The translations under genes were made by a program, and so were the position numbers. This document shows, in pieces, positions 11,651-24,200 of a stretch of DNA of 64,000 nucleotides; the stretch's first letter is position 1, and each line of letters opens with the position of its first letter. Under the pieces are notes generated by a model that did no database searches, had not been told where the DNA came from, and saw only the letters and a list, made by a program, of their open reading frames with translations. Origin of the DNA: Anadara kagoshimensis (taxonomy: Eukaryota > Mollusca > Bivalvia > Arcoida > Arcidae); assembly GCA_021292105.1 (NCBI GenBank), contig CM037869.1, positions 5,799,001 to 5,863,000 of the forward strand, given 5' to 3'.

Positions 11651-12030
11651 ATATCACTGTTCTTCATTGAGTTAAGTTGAGTAATGATGTTTAATGTCCC
11701 AGGCAAGAATTTTTCACTTATATTGAGATGTTGCCAGCTATAGGCGAAGGTGCAGAAATTTTGCCTGTGTGTTACGCTGATGGCATTATACAGCAGGGTT
11801 ATAAATCATGTGATGCTTATCATGACACAGGACCTCATTTATTTTATATTCTCATCCGAAAGAACCGCGACTTTCATTTCATAATGCTGAGTGCTAAGGG
11901 AAAGAACAGTCAATACCCACTTTTAAGACTTGGATCAGACCTGGTCAGGGTACGAACCCATGACCTCCCACTTGCAGAGCAATCACTCTACCAACTGAGA
12001 TACTGCAGTGGTGTGTTCTCCAACGAAGGA
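11645..12030 (-). repeat. tRNA-derived SINE-like repeat
   Basis: Read on the minus strand it starts with 'tatctcagttggtagagtg' (A-box-like) and 'gggttcgtacc' (B-box-like), then a body ending near 'gcagaaattttgcc'. Copies are at 29348-29660, 47533-47830 and (body only) 59490-59700. Frames crossing it are not genes. Confidence 0.7.
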
Positions 12031-12084
12031 CTAAAGTATCTGCTTATGGATACAGCACTTCTCACCATCCAACTCATACAGATC

Positions 12085-12210
12085 CTAGTGTGAGAAGGCA
12101 TGGCAGTTCACTTGCTGAAGGTTGGCGATTTTCTCAAGGTACATTTTCTTCACCATCTTGGAATTGACTGTCTCAATATAATCTTGACTTGGACATAAAA
12201 CACCATTACA
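12085..12210 (+). repeat. Dispersed repeat family B fragment
   Basis: The block 'cacttgctgaaggttggcga ... tctcaaggtacattttcttc ... gactgtctcaatata ... cttgacttggacataaaac' recurs in this or reverse orientation at 15120-15300, 25420-25690, 27800-28000, 39880-40070, 40220-40350, 47990-48140 and 55800-55930. It often sits beside tRNA-like heads. Confidence 0.65.
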
Positions 12211-12371
12211 CAACTCCATTCATAATGACAATTAACCATTTTTAAAAAACGTTATGACTTAGAAATTATTTTTATTGCATCAAATCAAATAAAATAATAA
12301 ACTCCTTTGAAAAACTAAGTAAATATAAACTTAACACTTGTCAACAACCATTCATTATATCATAAATTACC

Positions 12372-12562
12372 GGTACTGTAAGCGTGTTAATTTTGCAGTT
12401 GGAAATTTTCGAGAAATCGTATTGTTGGTATTTTGCGAGGGGGTTATCCTGTTCTTGAGTATGTAGCAAGGTCTTATCTCAATTTCCGAGGGGGAATTTT
12501 CATGATTTTTTACAATTCGGGAAAATTTCCACCATGCAAAAATAAACACATTTACAGTATAC
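12372..12562. mobile_element. Short inverted-repeat element (MITE)
   Basis: The left end is ggtactgtaagcgtgttaat + tttgc; the right end is gcaaaaataaacacatttac + agtatac. They are imperfect reverse complements over about 25 bp. Non-coding. It explains the minus-strand open frame here. Confidence 0.65.
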
Positions 12563-13059
12563 ATAATTACCGCCCGGTAAATGTATTATAAATAATATTT
12601 TCATTTTACTTAAATTGTACAAACAATAAAGGATAGATATTGGGATCCAGTTGTTAATAGCTCCATTACCTTAACCTGCTACTGAGTGAGTGGATCCAGT
12701 TGTTAAAAGCTCCCATAACCTTAACCTGCTACTGAGTGAGCATGTTCACCGGTGTTTAAAATTTAACAAAAACGAAAACTAATATAGTCAACTCTCTTTA
12801 TCATGACCAAGTTTATCTCCAAATTCATTTGTCATCAACTTCTACCTACATTTTTCTGCCATGACAGATCAGTTGTTTCATTTATACTAAGACAATGTCA
12901 TGGATCTAAACTTCCCAGTCATGAATATTTCACTTGACCTTTACAGTGCTTAGGGCAATGTGCAATGATGAAGGAAAGGTATATAGCACATGGCACACTT
13001 ACTGTAACACGGGGCATAAGTTTTTAAGGTTTCTTCTGGAAAAAAAACTTTACATACTG

Positions 13060-13195
13060 GGTTCTTGGCAAAAGAATAGTCACTACATATAACCAAGTCT
13101 TGGTCAGACCCGGCTATAATTCAAACCTAGACCTTTTAGGTATGGAGTGGGCACTTTACCAACTGAGATCCTGCAGTAATACACTGCCATTCATT
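13060..13195 (-). repeat. tRNA-like SINE fragment
   Basis: In reverse it reads 'gatctcagttggtaaagtg' and 'aggtttgaattatagccggg', an A-box/B-box pair like the other SINE copies here. The rest of 12570-14080 is AT-rich and I see no gene in it. It presumably includes the 3'UTR of the minus-strand ankyrin gene. Confidence 0.55.
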
Positions 13196-14081
13196 TATCA
13201 TATATGTATTTCCAGAAACGCAAAGAAAATAGAAAAGGATAAAAATCATTTATAGAAGAATTAGATTTGACTGACTAGATGCACATTTTCCAGACCATTT
13301 CCTATTTTCCATTTCATCAGTTCAGAATTGTGTTAAAGGTACCACTATATGGTGTACATTAGTCACTATTGATAGATTGCTGTCTATTCGACAATTGACT
13401 AAATGAAAATCTCCAGTAAAACTGGGTTACTTTGCTGTTTTATTTGTATATGTAAAGTTTTCCTTTAACTAAGTTTGATAATGTTTATGAACATGGAACC
13501 ATTTTTCTGTATTTAAATTCATATTTACTATTATCATTTAGCAGCAAATATCAGGTTCAGGTGTCACCAGAATGCACTATTTAACACTATTTTTCAAATT
13601 TGTCAGGGGGTGTCGTGTCCCAGTCCCCTAGATTTAAAGCGACTTTAGCACTTCTTCTAAGTTTGCCTCGGTTATAATTGGTTCCTATCTATGCTCCTGA
13701 GAAGGCAAAATATATTGTAATGTACACAATTATTCCCTGAAACATGTTGTCAGTAGTTATAAATATTATTATAAGAGGGTTGGATCTCTGTATATTTTGT
13801 TTTTTTAAAATGAAACATTTACATATTACCTAACAACCTCTTTCTGAAAGTCAAATTCAATTTTCAAAATCAAAAACAGTCTAAAAGGTCATAAAATCCA
13901 AAAAAATTAACCAATTTTTTACTAATAATTAAAACTCTGTGGAAACAAGACCCTAAGAAGTCCTTAAATTTGGAATCCAAATGTCTGTACGAACCCTGTG
14001 AAACACAAATTCAATTTTCAAAATTAAGGTCAAATGTAAATCCTAAAACATAACCAGTTTTTGATTACTTTTCATGTTGAA

Positions 14082-14650
14082 TTAGTCACAATATTGTCGT
14101 AAATCTGAAAACAAAATAAAATCTTTTACATTTTTCGGTAAAATAATGTTTGATAACTTATATTCTAAATTTTCTTCTAGGAAGCACCGTGTCTTTATCC
14201 TGCATAAATACTGAAGTAATGGCACTGTTGATCTCCATTCAACAATTAAATCTTTTATTTCAATACTTCCCGAAAATGAACGAGATTGCACATTTTCCTT
14301 TGGAAGCCACCTTTCTTTCTTCCATTGAATCCCACAATGCAAGAGTAATTTGACTAGATGTATATTTCCTCGTATACAAGCTTTTTGTAATGCTGTGATA
14401 TCAAACGGAGATGATAAGTTTGGATCTGCACCATGAACCAGAAATAATTCTGCGATTTCCGTCTTCATGGTGTCTATTGCTCGATAAAGTGGCGTCTCTA
14501 AAGTACTAAATGCTCGGCAATTTAATAAACATCCTCCGTCAAGTAGAATCTTGAACATTTTCTTGAACATGATGTAATCATTGTAGACGTTGACAGCAAC
14601 GTGGAGTGGTGTAACATTGAAGTATGGATCACAAACATTAACATCACATC
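14082..14650 (-). CDS. ASB-like terminal exon
   Basis: On the minus strand the acceptor tgttttag precedes base 14650; the exon begins with the last two bases of a split glycine codon and ends in TAA (14082-14084). It holds three ankyrin repeats and the SOCS box. The acceptor adds CDVNVCDPYFNVTPLHVAVN before the first in-frame ATG. Confidence 0.82.
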
Positions 14651-15739
14651 CTAAAACAAAAACATAAAACGCAACTACACAACCTGTCTAAAACTAGTAT
14701 TCCTTTACTATTCCTGGAAGCTAAAATCACCATAGACTACTAATTTCTGAGAAATTCTTTCAAAATCTAAACTATTTTAGCAAATTTGTAAAAAAACAAA
14801 CATACCAGTCCATGTTCAAACAAGAGGTCCATGGGCCTTAACGCTCACCTGAGTCCATGTTCAAAAAGGTAAAATCTGACAAATATAGCAAATGCATTAA
14901 CTTCCACCAGGGAAGAGAGGCCAGGTGCTGCAGAAGGGTAACCATCTCCTGTTTTTCTTGGTATAACCATCATATGTGTAATTAAAATTGGGAATAAAGA
15001 TACATGGAACATCACATATATCAAGGATAATTATTGGATATCGAGACAATAACCTGCTGGTCCACTGAAAGTTTAACCATCAGTATATCTACCAGTATGC
15101 ATCAAAGGGGCGGGCTGGAATGGAGTAAAGAAATGGTGTTTTACATCCCAATCAATCAAGGCAATTAGTATTGGTATGATGGAAAAACCGAACATCTGGA
15201 GAAAACCACCGACTTTGGACAAGCAAACAGAAAAACTTTCATTAGGACCTGAGGCTAGGCATTGAAAGGCACTGTAGTTCATAAGTTAATGCTTCAGACC
15301 ATTCGACCGAGGACCCCAAGGTGGACTGGGGGAATATATTGCTGAATAACAAACCACATATCCTGCGTTCAGGCAAACTTTAAATCATGATTCTATGGGG
15401 GAAAAGTAACTTCATAAAAGCACATCTTGTTTTGATTTTTTTGTTACAATCAGTATCAATGTCTTTTGAGTGTTTGTATACAATAATTTTTACCTTGATC
15501 GACTAATTCTTTTAAAACATCCAGATGACACAATCTCACAGCTATATGAACAGGACTGTCAAAGCTTTTGTTCAAACAATTTTTATAACTCCCGGACAAG
15601 ATAAGTTTGTGTACTAAAGGGAGATCATTCTGTTTAACGGCATGATGAAGCGGCAGATTGTTGTTTTGATCTGGACTGTTAATGTTTGATGTTTCAGTTA
15701 TTATCACCATTGCTAAGTACCATAGATATAATGCTATGT
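14082..15739 (-). CDS. Ankyrin-repeat and SOCS-box protein, 3' part (gene span, 2 exons)
   Basis: ASB-type proteins recruit substrates through ankyrin repeats and bind elongin B/C-cullin 5 through a C-terminal SOCS box, forming a ubiquitin ligase. Joining 15494-15739 and 14082-14650 gives about 270 residues. The split codon G|GA restores an unbroken repeat (ELVDQG/CDVNVCDPYFNVTPLHVAV). About five ankyrin repeats are visible, with TPLHxA-type cores (LPLHHAVKQND, SPVHIAVRLCH, TPLHVAV, TPLYRAIDTMK, TALQKACIRGN). The C-terminus PLLQYLCRIKTRCFLEENL...ILPKNVKDFILF fits a SOCS box: BC-box L-x3-C followed by an LP segment. The start codon and the first exon(s) are not located. The gene points away from TCTP, so the two may share the region near 18.1 kb. 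I cannot say which ASB number it is. Confidence 0.8.
14796..15055 (+). repeat. Family A repeat with a short Helitron-like end fragment
   Basis: A single 'aacataccagtccatgttca' tip is interrupted by 'aacaagaggtccatgggcct' plus 'cgctcacctgag' (about 14818-14852), the start motif of the Helitron-like family. Family A then resumes. It lies inside the ASB-like intron. Confidence 0.6.
15120..15300 (-). repeat. Dispersed repeat family B fragment
   Basis: It matches the 'ggagaaaaccaccgactttg ... acaagcaaac' block found many times in the window. The minus-strand open frame 15073-15282 is repeat-derived. Confidence 0.6.
15494..15739 (-). CDS. ASB-like exon (first visible)
   Basis: Acceptor ctatttcag before 15739 and donor GTAAAA below 15494. 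The exon starts with two bases of a split codon and ends with one. It encodes two ankyrin repeats (NNNLPLHHAVKQNDLPLVHK; SFDSPVHIAVRLCHLDVLKE). The preceding IALYLWYLAMVIITE segment is hydrophobic. Confidence 0.75.
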
Positions 15740-16084
15740 CTGAAATAGGAAATAAAAATGATTCATTCATTGCATTGGGATTTGTGTCCAGTCAAGAATA
15801 TTTCACAGATCGAAAAGAAATAAAAAATTTCTTTGTTTTTCTATCAGTATAGATGGGATATCATAAAAAACTAAAACTGTCTCTAAAGGAGACTAAAAGC
15901 ACCATGCAGACACGCCATCAGCAGACACGCCATCACAGACCATCAGCAGACACGTCATCGGCAGACTCACCATCTGGATTTTGTGACGAACAATTTCCAT
16001 AAATACAAGCCACTATTTTTCAGAGCAATGACTCTTGTAAAATCAATTACTAGTAGTTTTAAATATGGTCATGTGCCGCTACAA

Positions 16085-16225
16085 ACACAAAATAAACAAA
16101 AACAAACATACTAATCCATGTCCGAATCACAATCCAGATGCAAAGTAAACACTTGGGAATTGACAAGTGAGGTTAGACACGTGAACTTCCACCAGGGAAG
16201 TGAAGCCAGGTGCTGCAGAAGGAAT
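16085..16225 (+). repeat. Dispersed repeat family A, single-unit copy
   Basis: One unamplified tip (aacatactaatccatgtccg...aatccagatgcaaagtaaac) joins the 'gacacgtgaacttccaccag' body. It shows the ancestral one-unit state from which the two minisatellites grew. Confidence 0.7.
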
Positions 16226-16319
16226 AAAGAATTAATAAATTAGTTAACAAATAGATGAATAAAGAATTAACTAATAGATTTTAAAAAGCGGACACTTTAA
16301 AGTAATGGAGAAAGTAAGG

Positions 16320-16515
16320 TTTGACCTCGTGACCTTGACCTTAGACTTATGCACATAAATTTGGTATGTATCGTCTCAAGTTGGTTTAGATTTGTTTCAA
16401 GTTTGATCAAAATTCATCAATAGATATGGAGCGGACACAATATTGGGACAGAAAACCAGACGGACAGACAGTGTGATTCCTATATACCCCTAAACTTTGT
16501 TTGCAGGGGTATAAA
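16320..16515 (+). repeat. Dispersed repeat family C
   Basis: The block 'cgtgaccttgaccttagac...gtttgatcaaaattcatcaa...cctaaactttgtttgcaggg + gtata' is the reverse complement of 4560-4770. Confidence 0.65.
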
Positions 16516-18059
16516 GACTCTGGCCTTAGATAGAATGTCACTTGGCATGTCCTAGCTCACTCTGTAGAGAAAAAACACTCGACCGTGAGCAATTTAACTT
16601 GGTAAAGTTACCACAAAATTCATCAAGTCTGAGATCTGGGACCTATTGATTTTACATTGGGACCCTTGATATATAAACTGCAAATGTCTGATGGCTTGTT
16701 TTACCAGGATAATTTTACTTCTATATCTTCAGTATATGAAAGCATAATTGCACAAGGACCTTTCAATGTTGATACTGGGCTTTTTAATCAGTTACTCAAT
16801 CCTTGTCTGTCTTAGAAAATCAAACAGCACAGTTTATTTTTCTTGGACATGCATGATTATCTATCAAACTTTCAGCACTTGGAACATAGAATCCCAGTGT
16901 TCCCGTAGAAGCACTCGGAACATAGATTTGATTCTATCTTGCACTGAGTGAAGTTCTTAATGTGAAACAACAGCTTTGTATGTCATGATGATATGCAAAT
17001 TTACAGAGATATGTACGATTCAATTATCTGATAAATTTGACTTGGCACCACGACAAGTGACAATGACAGCACTTCTCGTCAACATACATATTATACTTGG
17101 CAGGATGTGTGGACTAGTGTATTAACTAAGTCTATAACACCATTACAATTTTTCATTAAGATTCTTCAAAGAAGTCAGTTCTGGGAAAGTGGTTGAAACT
17201 GGAGTGTCAGGACACAGGGAATTGTAATTAATATCTTGTTATACTATCCAGCACCAAGAAAAATAACAAGGGCAGATACTTGATCTTACAACCATCGCCA
17301 TCACCACCCCCAACCTTTATCCAGTGCACAAGATATTAATTAAGGATCATCAAGCCTACAGTATTGTATGTATTTTGGGCAATCTAGTAGACAAAAATGC
17401 GATACAAATTTTAAAAATTACAAAGAGTCAATACGGAACAATTTATGAACTCAGTGCTTGACTGGAACCATTTAAACGAGGAAACTGTGCATGCCAAAAC
17501 AGTAGAGGGCTTAAAAAACCTCAAAAATTGCTGCTAACAATACCAAGCAGCACTCTCCCTACCGTTGATCAACTATCCAGAATTGGATCCAGTAATGTAT
17601 ATATACAGATACAGATTAATTACAACTTAAGGCAAGTTAAGCTACAAGTTCCAAAGACCAATCCACAAATCTTCAGCAAGCGAACAAGCAAACTTTACAC
17701 ATTAGGATCCCGTTTCCGTTTCAAGAGCCCTGATGCTGAGCAAAAGTTTTGGTTTTTTGCAATTATAAAGGGAAACGCTAACAACCTTAATTTTTAAAGA
17801 CATGCATGTATGCAACATCAACATCAACATTCCACATAGTTGACAGCAATGACAGATGTGCTGCACCTTAAACCGGAAGTACAATACATAAAACCTGTAA
17901 GCAAATAACCGGATTTTATTTTCTGTTTCGTTTTAGTAATATTGTGTTTGTCTGAATAAGTACTGTTTATCGCATAAACATTCAAAAATTCAAAATTTAA
18001 GACAATAAAGTTGTTTAGGATAGATTTTTTAGAATGATCTCTGGAATTTTAACTCTGGA

Positions 18060-18204
18060 TGTTATTCAATCAAAATGAAAATATTCCGTCAAGTGAACCT
18101 CTAGTTTTAGGCCAACCTTACCCTGAACTTCCTTTTACTTCCGGCCTTGTGAAACATTAAACGGTGACCAAGATTTTGTAAACGAAAATCTACAATCATC
18201 CATC
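18060..18204 (+). promoter_or_regulatory. Probable TCTP-like promoter and 5' leader
   Basis: A C-initiated pyrimidine tract cttcctttt (18128-18136) sits 69-77 nt before the ATG and abuts an ETS/GABP-like ACTTCCGG (18137-18144). A second ACCGGAAGT is at 17872-17880. TCTP mRNAs of other animals are known 5'TOP transcripts starting in such tracts. The start site is inferred. No TATA box is obvious. Confidence 0.5.
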
Positions 18205-18235
18205 ATGTATATTTACAAGGATAAACTTGTTGAAG
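18205..18235 (+). CDS. TPT1: TCTP-like exon 1
   Basis: It starts at ATG 18205-18207 and encodes MYIYKDKLVE plus one base. The donor is AAG/GTTATT, a weak consensus. It was chosen because the phase (one base left over) exactly fits exon 2 and the peptide matches the TCTP N-terminus in place and length. Confidence 0.72.
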
Positions 18236-21200
18236 GTTATTTGATTATTTACATATTTGTCGATATTTTTGGCCAATTTCGGCTTTTTCTTCTAGACTGG
18301 ATTCACGGAAATCCAAGTTAAATGTAGCCGGTTTTCGAAGCGTAATATGTCATAATGGACTTTACTAAAATCAGGACTTGATAACGAGAAGGGTTTAAAA
18401 TGTTGAGTTTATTTATGTTTTACGCCGTTTTGTTAACGACCATAGTTCGACAGATTGACAAATGATTGAACTTAACGTCCATAAATAGACAAATTGACAA
18501 ATGTTGACAAACTATTGAACTTGACGTTTTTTCGTGTTGAAATCTGGACAGATTCATTTATTCAAAATTATCCAAATCCACCGTGTTCTAAGGGACACAG
18601 AGAATTCGTTTGCCATTTAATCCGAAATAAATACATCGTATTAAAGGTTTATTCTTGCGCGAAAACGAATAAACTATGTCAGTATATGTAATTTCTGAAT
18701 CCGTTGTGGTCATGCCCTGTGTTGTGCCTTGTGGCAGGAGTGGCACTTTGAAGAACCCTCCCTGGGACATAAAGCTCCATTTAATAAGTCGATCAGAATA
18801 AATCATCTCTCGAATATCTAAATTGCCACTCAGTTTGAAATTGGAAAGATCCACTACAATAGGAACTGTGTGCTATCCTGAAAGTGCATGTAAAGTTCTC
18901 TTTGGTAGAACACCTTCTACTGTTTATTTAGCCTATTTCGGAGATAGCAAGATCGCAAAATACTCTATAAATTTCAATACGATGAGTACAAATCAATGAT
19001 TCCTTTACTTACATAAGTCGAGTCGTAACTGAAGATTTCTGTTTAATTTCTGTCCTTGCTTAATTAAGTTAATATATCATTTTATGCGACAAAATATAAC
19101 CTGGGTGGGTGTTTACAATGGTAATCTTTTTTACGAAATGGCGGGGTTCTTTATGTTACTTAGTCATGACGAAAGAGTCGACTATTTACGTAGGTTAGTG
19201 CAGCTCAAGAACGGATTGAATTTTGTGTAACTGGGATGACCAAAATCGATTTAATAAAGTGAACTACCTTTCTGGATTTTCAAACTTTTAAACTCAACCC
19301 GACCTTTGCACTACCCTTCATTGTACCCCTCGAGAACCTACGTAAATAATAAATTCTTCAGTCATCATTACATCACACGAAAGACTCCGCCATTTTGTCA
19401 AATTTTTTACCATTGTAAACACCCATCCAAAACATGTTTTGGTGCATTAAAGGAGTTAAAATGCATGGATTAGATGGAAATAAGGAATATTAGCAACGAC
19501 TCGGCTCATGTAAGTAAATGATAAATTGATTTTTAACTGTGCCATTCAAATCTTTAAAATATTAGCGTTATTCCTTTCTCTCCAGCAGAGTAAACGGACA
19601 GTAGCATATCCTGGAAAGTTTACTAATCAATGATGGAACCTAGAGGACCTGTCTATAAAAATTAAAGAAAACTCAACACACCTCTTGTTAAAATGTTCAA
19701 TCCTTGTGTCTTGTTTTGACAGTGTACTTGTAGGGTTAGTAACATTATGTTTTGCAGTGCTCCAAGTAGCCTAGTAAATACCGAAATTTGCGACCAAAAA
19801 TCGGATTTTGCGACTACAAATTGTCAGATGATCGCCATAATGTCAAATAATTTTTTTGAGTTTAGCTACTAAAAATCGGGAAATCCAGAAATTTTGTTCA
19901 TGACCCGTCACCCAACCTGACAAATAGTCTCACCATCAATTATATCTTAAAAGCGTTTGAATCAAAGTATGTGACTTTATAGTTTAAAGCGCATAACTGA
20001 CCGTGATCTAATTTTGCATAATGGCAGCCAAACGGCAAAAATCACTTTTTGATTTGGGTTCTGTTACGACTTTTACTTGCACTAAATGATCAAGTTTGAT
20101 CGTCTTCTCATCGCTCCGCCTTGAAAGTTGCCTCCAGTGGTGGGACCAATCCGAGGATCTCACTAAACCATTCAATCGGTAGTAGTGACGGGCAGTGGGA
20201 TTAGAAAGAATATTTATAAGGTTTGGCCAACAAGAATTTTACCTGGCAACAAAAATCTTGAAATGGCTACTGAAATTTTTGAATTATTAGCCATGCGGCT
20301 ACCAATTTTCAAAACCTGCTTGGAGCACTGTTAGTGTTAATATGTTGCACAAGATAGATTGTCCTTATGATTCTCAACTCTAATTCATTTCCAGCTTCTA
20401 GAAAAGAGCAGATTAACCAAAAAACATCAAAACATAAAATTTATTTCCAGCTTTTGTCTAATGCAGACTTATTGATGTTGAAATATTTAGTGAGGTTTTG
20501 TAATGAATGACATCAGGGGTTCAAAATTATGTTTTATAATACAAGGTCCAGGACCTTTTGTCCGTCTCGTATAAAATTTTAAAAGACCAATATCAGCACT
20601 GAAAGGTCCATGTTTAATTATTTGTCATATAGAAAAAGCAGCTGGGGCTCTTGCTCATGCATATTTTGGGGTCGATATTTGGTCCCTTTACAATTAAAAA
20701 TTGTAGGGCTTTTTCATAATTACAAAGCCAATTTTGCAAATTAACTAAATTTGTTAGTATATGTTACAATCTAGAATATTTACGTCGTAATGATTAGCAT
20801 GTTTGGTGTTGCACACAGAAAAGTTTATGTCTCTTGAGAGCCTTTTGTTTAATAACCAAAAACATGAGCTTAGCTCGAGGCATCCTTGGCTCTTTTTCTC
20901 TGCAGCCAGGGGTACATATCTTTGTTAATATTACAAACATTCCAATATTCAAAACTCTTTGAATGAAAATTGCCCATTTGCCAATGGTGGTGTAAAATTA
21001 GGAACACATCCCATACTAAAACTACAAAAACATGCCATGTTATAAAGCATGATATTCAATTGTCATCTGTGTTTTAAAGTTTTGTAACTCTGCAATAGTA
21101 TTTTTATTTATCACAATTTCAGTCATTACAATGCTAATTTTCACAATTGCACGGGGCTTTGCCCCATTCACAAAATAGTGAGAGAGACCTCTGACCCTAG

Positions 21201-24200
21201 TATAAAACAAAAACGGGTCCATCAGACTTTCACAGTTTAAATGTCAATAGGTCCCAGATCTTGGACCTGGAGAATTTTGCGGTCCTGATGACATGTTTGA
21301 TCTTACACTAGTTTACGTTTGGTCCCTATAATTTTGTTTCTGATTTCTGATTTGTTTTTTGTTACAGACTATGAAGTGCTATCAGACGGTTGTCCCATGG
21401 TTCTTAAAGACGATTATTACTACGAATCTGATGTTGTGGTATGTGTCATATTCAATATATTGTTTACTTGCTTGGATTCCCAGAAATATAGGCAAATGAG
21501 GCCAGTGCTCAATTCCAATCCAATAAAATGTCCATGACATATAGGCTATTCCAACCATTGCTCAAGCCCAGCTTAAAAAAATGTCCCCGGCCTGATCCAT
21601 ACCAGCCAAATTCTCTCAATCTAAGCAGGAGTCCCCAATAAGTCCAATTCAGTAAAGGGGAAAAAAATTCTCCAGATTGAGATTTCGGAAACAATTTTCT
21701 CCTTCAATTTCTATTTCTCAGATTAATCACCAGTAAAAAATAATATCGATACAAAAATCATTTAACAATTTTATTTGTTGAAGTATTTAAATCAACCAAA
21801 CAAATGAACAAGAACATAAAAAATATTTTTGAAAAATGTCTCTCCAGAGACAGTTGTATTCCGGACACTACATGGATTTTTATCATATCTTCTGAAATTT
21901 AAAATAAGACCAAATGAGCTAAAAAGGGATTTTAGGCCATGTGCAGCCATTTTCAAAGGAGGTATTCCTCTTTGAATATAGTTTAGAACAATTCTGATTT
22001 TTAGGTGAGCAATTAAGGCACAAGGGCCTCATGGTAGTGATGTCCACTCAGAAATTTTTTATAATAATGAGCACAGAATCAGAATAACATTTTTGCATTA
22101 TAATTTATAATTGCATATTATTAATTAAAATAAAGCGACATTAGTCAGCTCATAAAAATATAAATATTTTATGTTTAAGAGCCAGGTGCTCTCTCTACTA
22201 ATTATGGTTTATGGTTAGCCATTATACCTTTCAAGGAGCTTGGATAATGGATATAGATAAATTATCTGGCCATAATGTTGTTTAGGAAGTACATGTAGAA
22301 ATGAACTTACAACAATCTGGAAACCACTTGCTGATGACGCGAGACAGATTATTAAGATTGCTACTCTTACAACAACCAACAATTAATTATGACATCACTA
22401 CCTAGGGTCCAGTTTTCACATGTGTTTAGCTACAAAATTCTATATTTCTGAATTTGTTTTCAGTTCCAACAAGCACAGAAACTAAACATCGACACAGGAG
22501 CCAACAAATCAGCAGAAGAAGTTGATGATGATACACCTGAAGATGAAATGATCGGAGGAGTCGCACTTCAAGAGGAAAATTTAGTAGTAACCGGATTTGG
22601 TACCAAAAAGGAACTACAAGTCTACCTGAAAGGATACTTAAAAAAGTAAGTCACAACTGACAATATGTACTTTAACCAACTTAATAGTAGAAAATTGATC
22701 ATTTCCCTATGAATTTTGAAAATTATTGTTAAACTAACTAACTTGGAGCAGAAGATGACCATTTCCCCTTTTCCATACTTGCCTTCCCTTATGATTTTGG
22801 CATAAGTTGTAGGATTTGTAGGAGTTTGAAGTTAAAATAACAACCTTAAGATTGTCAGTTAAAAGTTATGACTAAAAAAGAAAATCTGGTCATTTCCGGA
22901 AATTGGTGTGTATATTGTAAAATGCCAACTTCTTCCAATTCAATTTGAGCAAAGAGTAATGTGTAAATACTGTCCAAGTACTCAAGATGAGGACCCAGTG
23001 GAGCAAAGAGTAATGTGTAAATACTGTCCAAGTACTCAAGATGAGGACCCAGTGGAGCAAAGAGTAATGTGTAAATACTGTCCAAGTACTCAAGATGAGG
23101 ACCCAGTGGAGCAGAGTAATGTGTAAATACTGTCCAAGTACTCAAGATGAGGACCCAGTGGAGCAAAGAGTAATGTGTAAATACTGTCCAAGTACTCAAG
23201 ATGGGGACCCAGTGGAGCAAAGAGTAATGTGTAAATACTGTCCAAGTACTCAAGATGAGGACCCAGTGGAGCAAAGAGTAATGTGTAAATACTGTCCAAG
23301 TACTCAAGATGAGGACCCAGTGGAGCAAAGAGTAATGTGTAAATACTGTCCAAGTACTCAAGATGGGGACCCAGTGGAGCAAAGAGTAATGTGTAAATAC
23401 TGTCCAAGTACTCAAGATGGGGACCCAGTGGAGCAAAGAGTAATGTGTAAATACTGTCCAAGTACTCAAGATGAGGACCCAGTGGAGCAAAGAGTAATGT
23501 GTAAATACTGTCCAAGTACTCAAGATGGGGACCCAGTGGAGCAAAGAGTAATGTGTAAATACTGTCCAAGTACTCAAGATGAGGACCCAGTGGAGCAAAG
23601 AGTAATGTGTAAATACTGTCCAAGTACTCAAGATGAGGACCCAGTGGAGCAAAGAGTAATGTGTAAATACTGTCCAAGTACTCAAGATGAGGACCCAGTG
23701 GAGCAAAGAGTAATGTGTAAATACTGTCCAAGTACTCAAGATGAGGACCCAGTGGAGCAGAGTAATGTGTAAATACTGTCCAAGTACTCAAGATGAGGAC
23801 CCAGTGGAGCAAAGAGTAATGTGTAAATACTGTCCAAGTACTCAAGATGAGGACCCAGTGGAGCAAAGAGTAATGTGTAAATACTGTCCAAGTACTCAAG
23901 ATGGGGACCAAGTGGAGCAAAGAGTAATGTGTAAATACTGTCCAAGTACTCAAGATGAGGACCCAGTGGAGCAGAGTAATGTGTAAATACTGTCCAAGTA
24001 CTCAAGATGAGGACCCAGTGGAGCAAAGAGTAATGTGTAAATACTGTCCAAGTGGGCAAGATGAGGACCCAGTGGAGCAAAGAGTAATGTGTAAATACTG
24101 TCCAAGTGGGCAAGATGAGGACCCAGTGGAGCAAAGAGTAATGTGTAAATACTGTCCAAGTACTCAAGATGGGGACCCAGTGGAGCAAAGAGTAATGTGT

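Larger units (their letters stand above)
15740..18100. other. Region upstream of the ASB-like exons
   Basis: Any further ASB-like 5' exon should lie here or near 18.1 kb, but I could not fix one by phase. It contains a short run of 'cacgccatcagcaga' repeats (15908-15970), family A (16085-16225), family C (16320-16515) and a family B fragment (17640-17710). The remainder is unassigned. Confidence 0.5.

Noticed and set aside
11728-12093. 121-codon plus-strand frame
   Set aside because: It lies wholly within reverse-oriented SINE and family B sequence that recurs elsewhere; the frame at 59379-59726 is rejected for the same reason.
18588-18854. 88-codon minus-strand frame in TCTP-like intron 1
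   Set aside because: No family resemblance and no fitting splice sites; it could not be tied to the ASB-like gene by phase.
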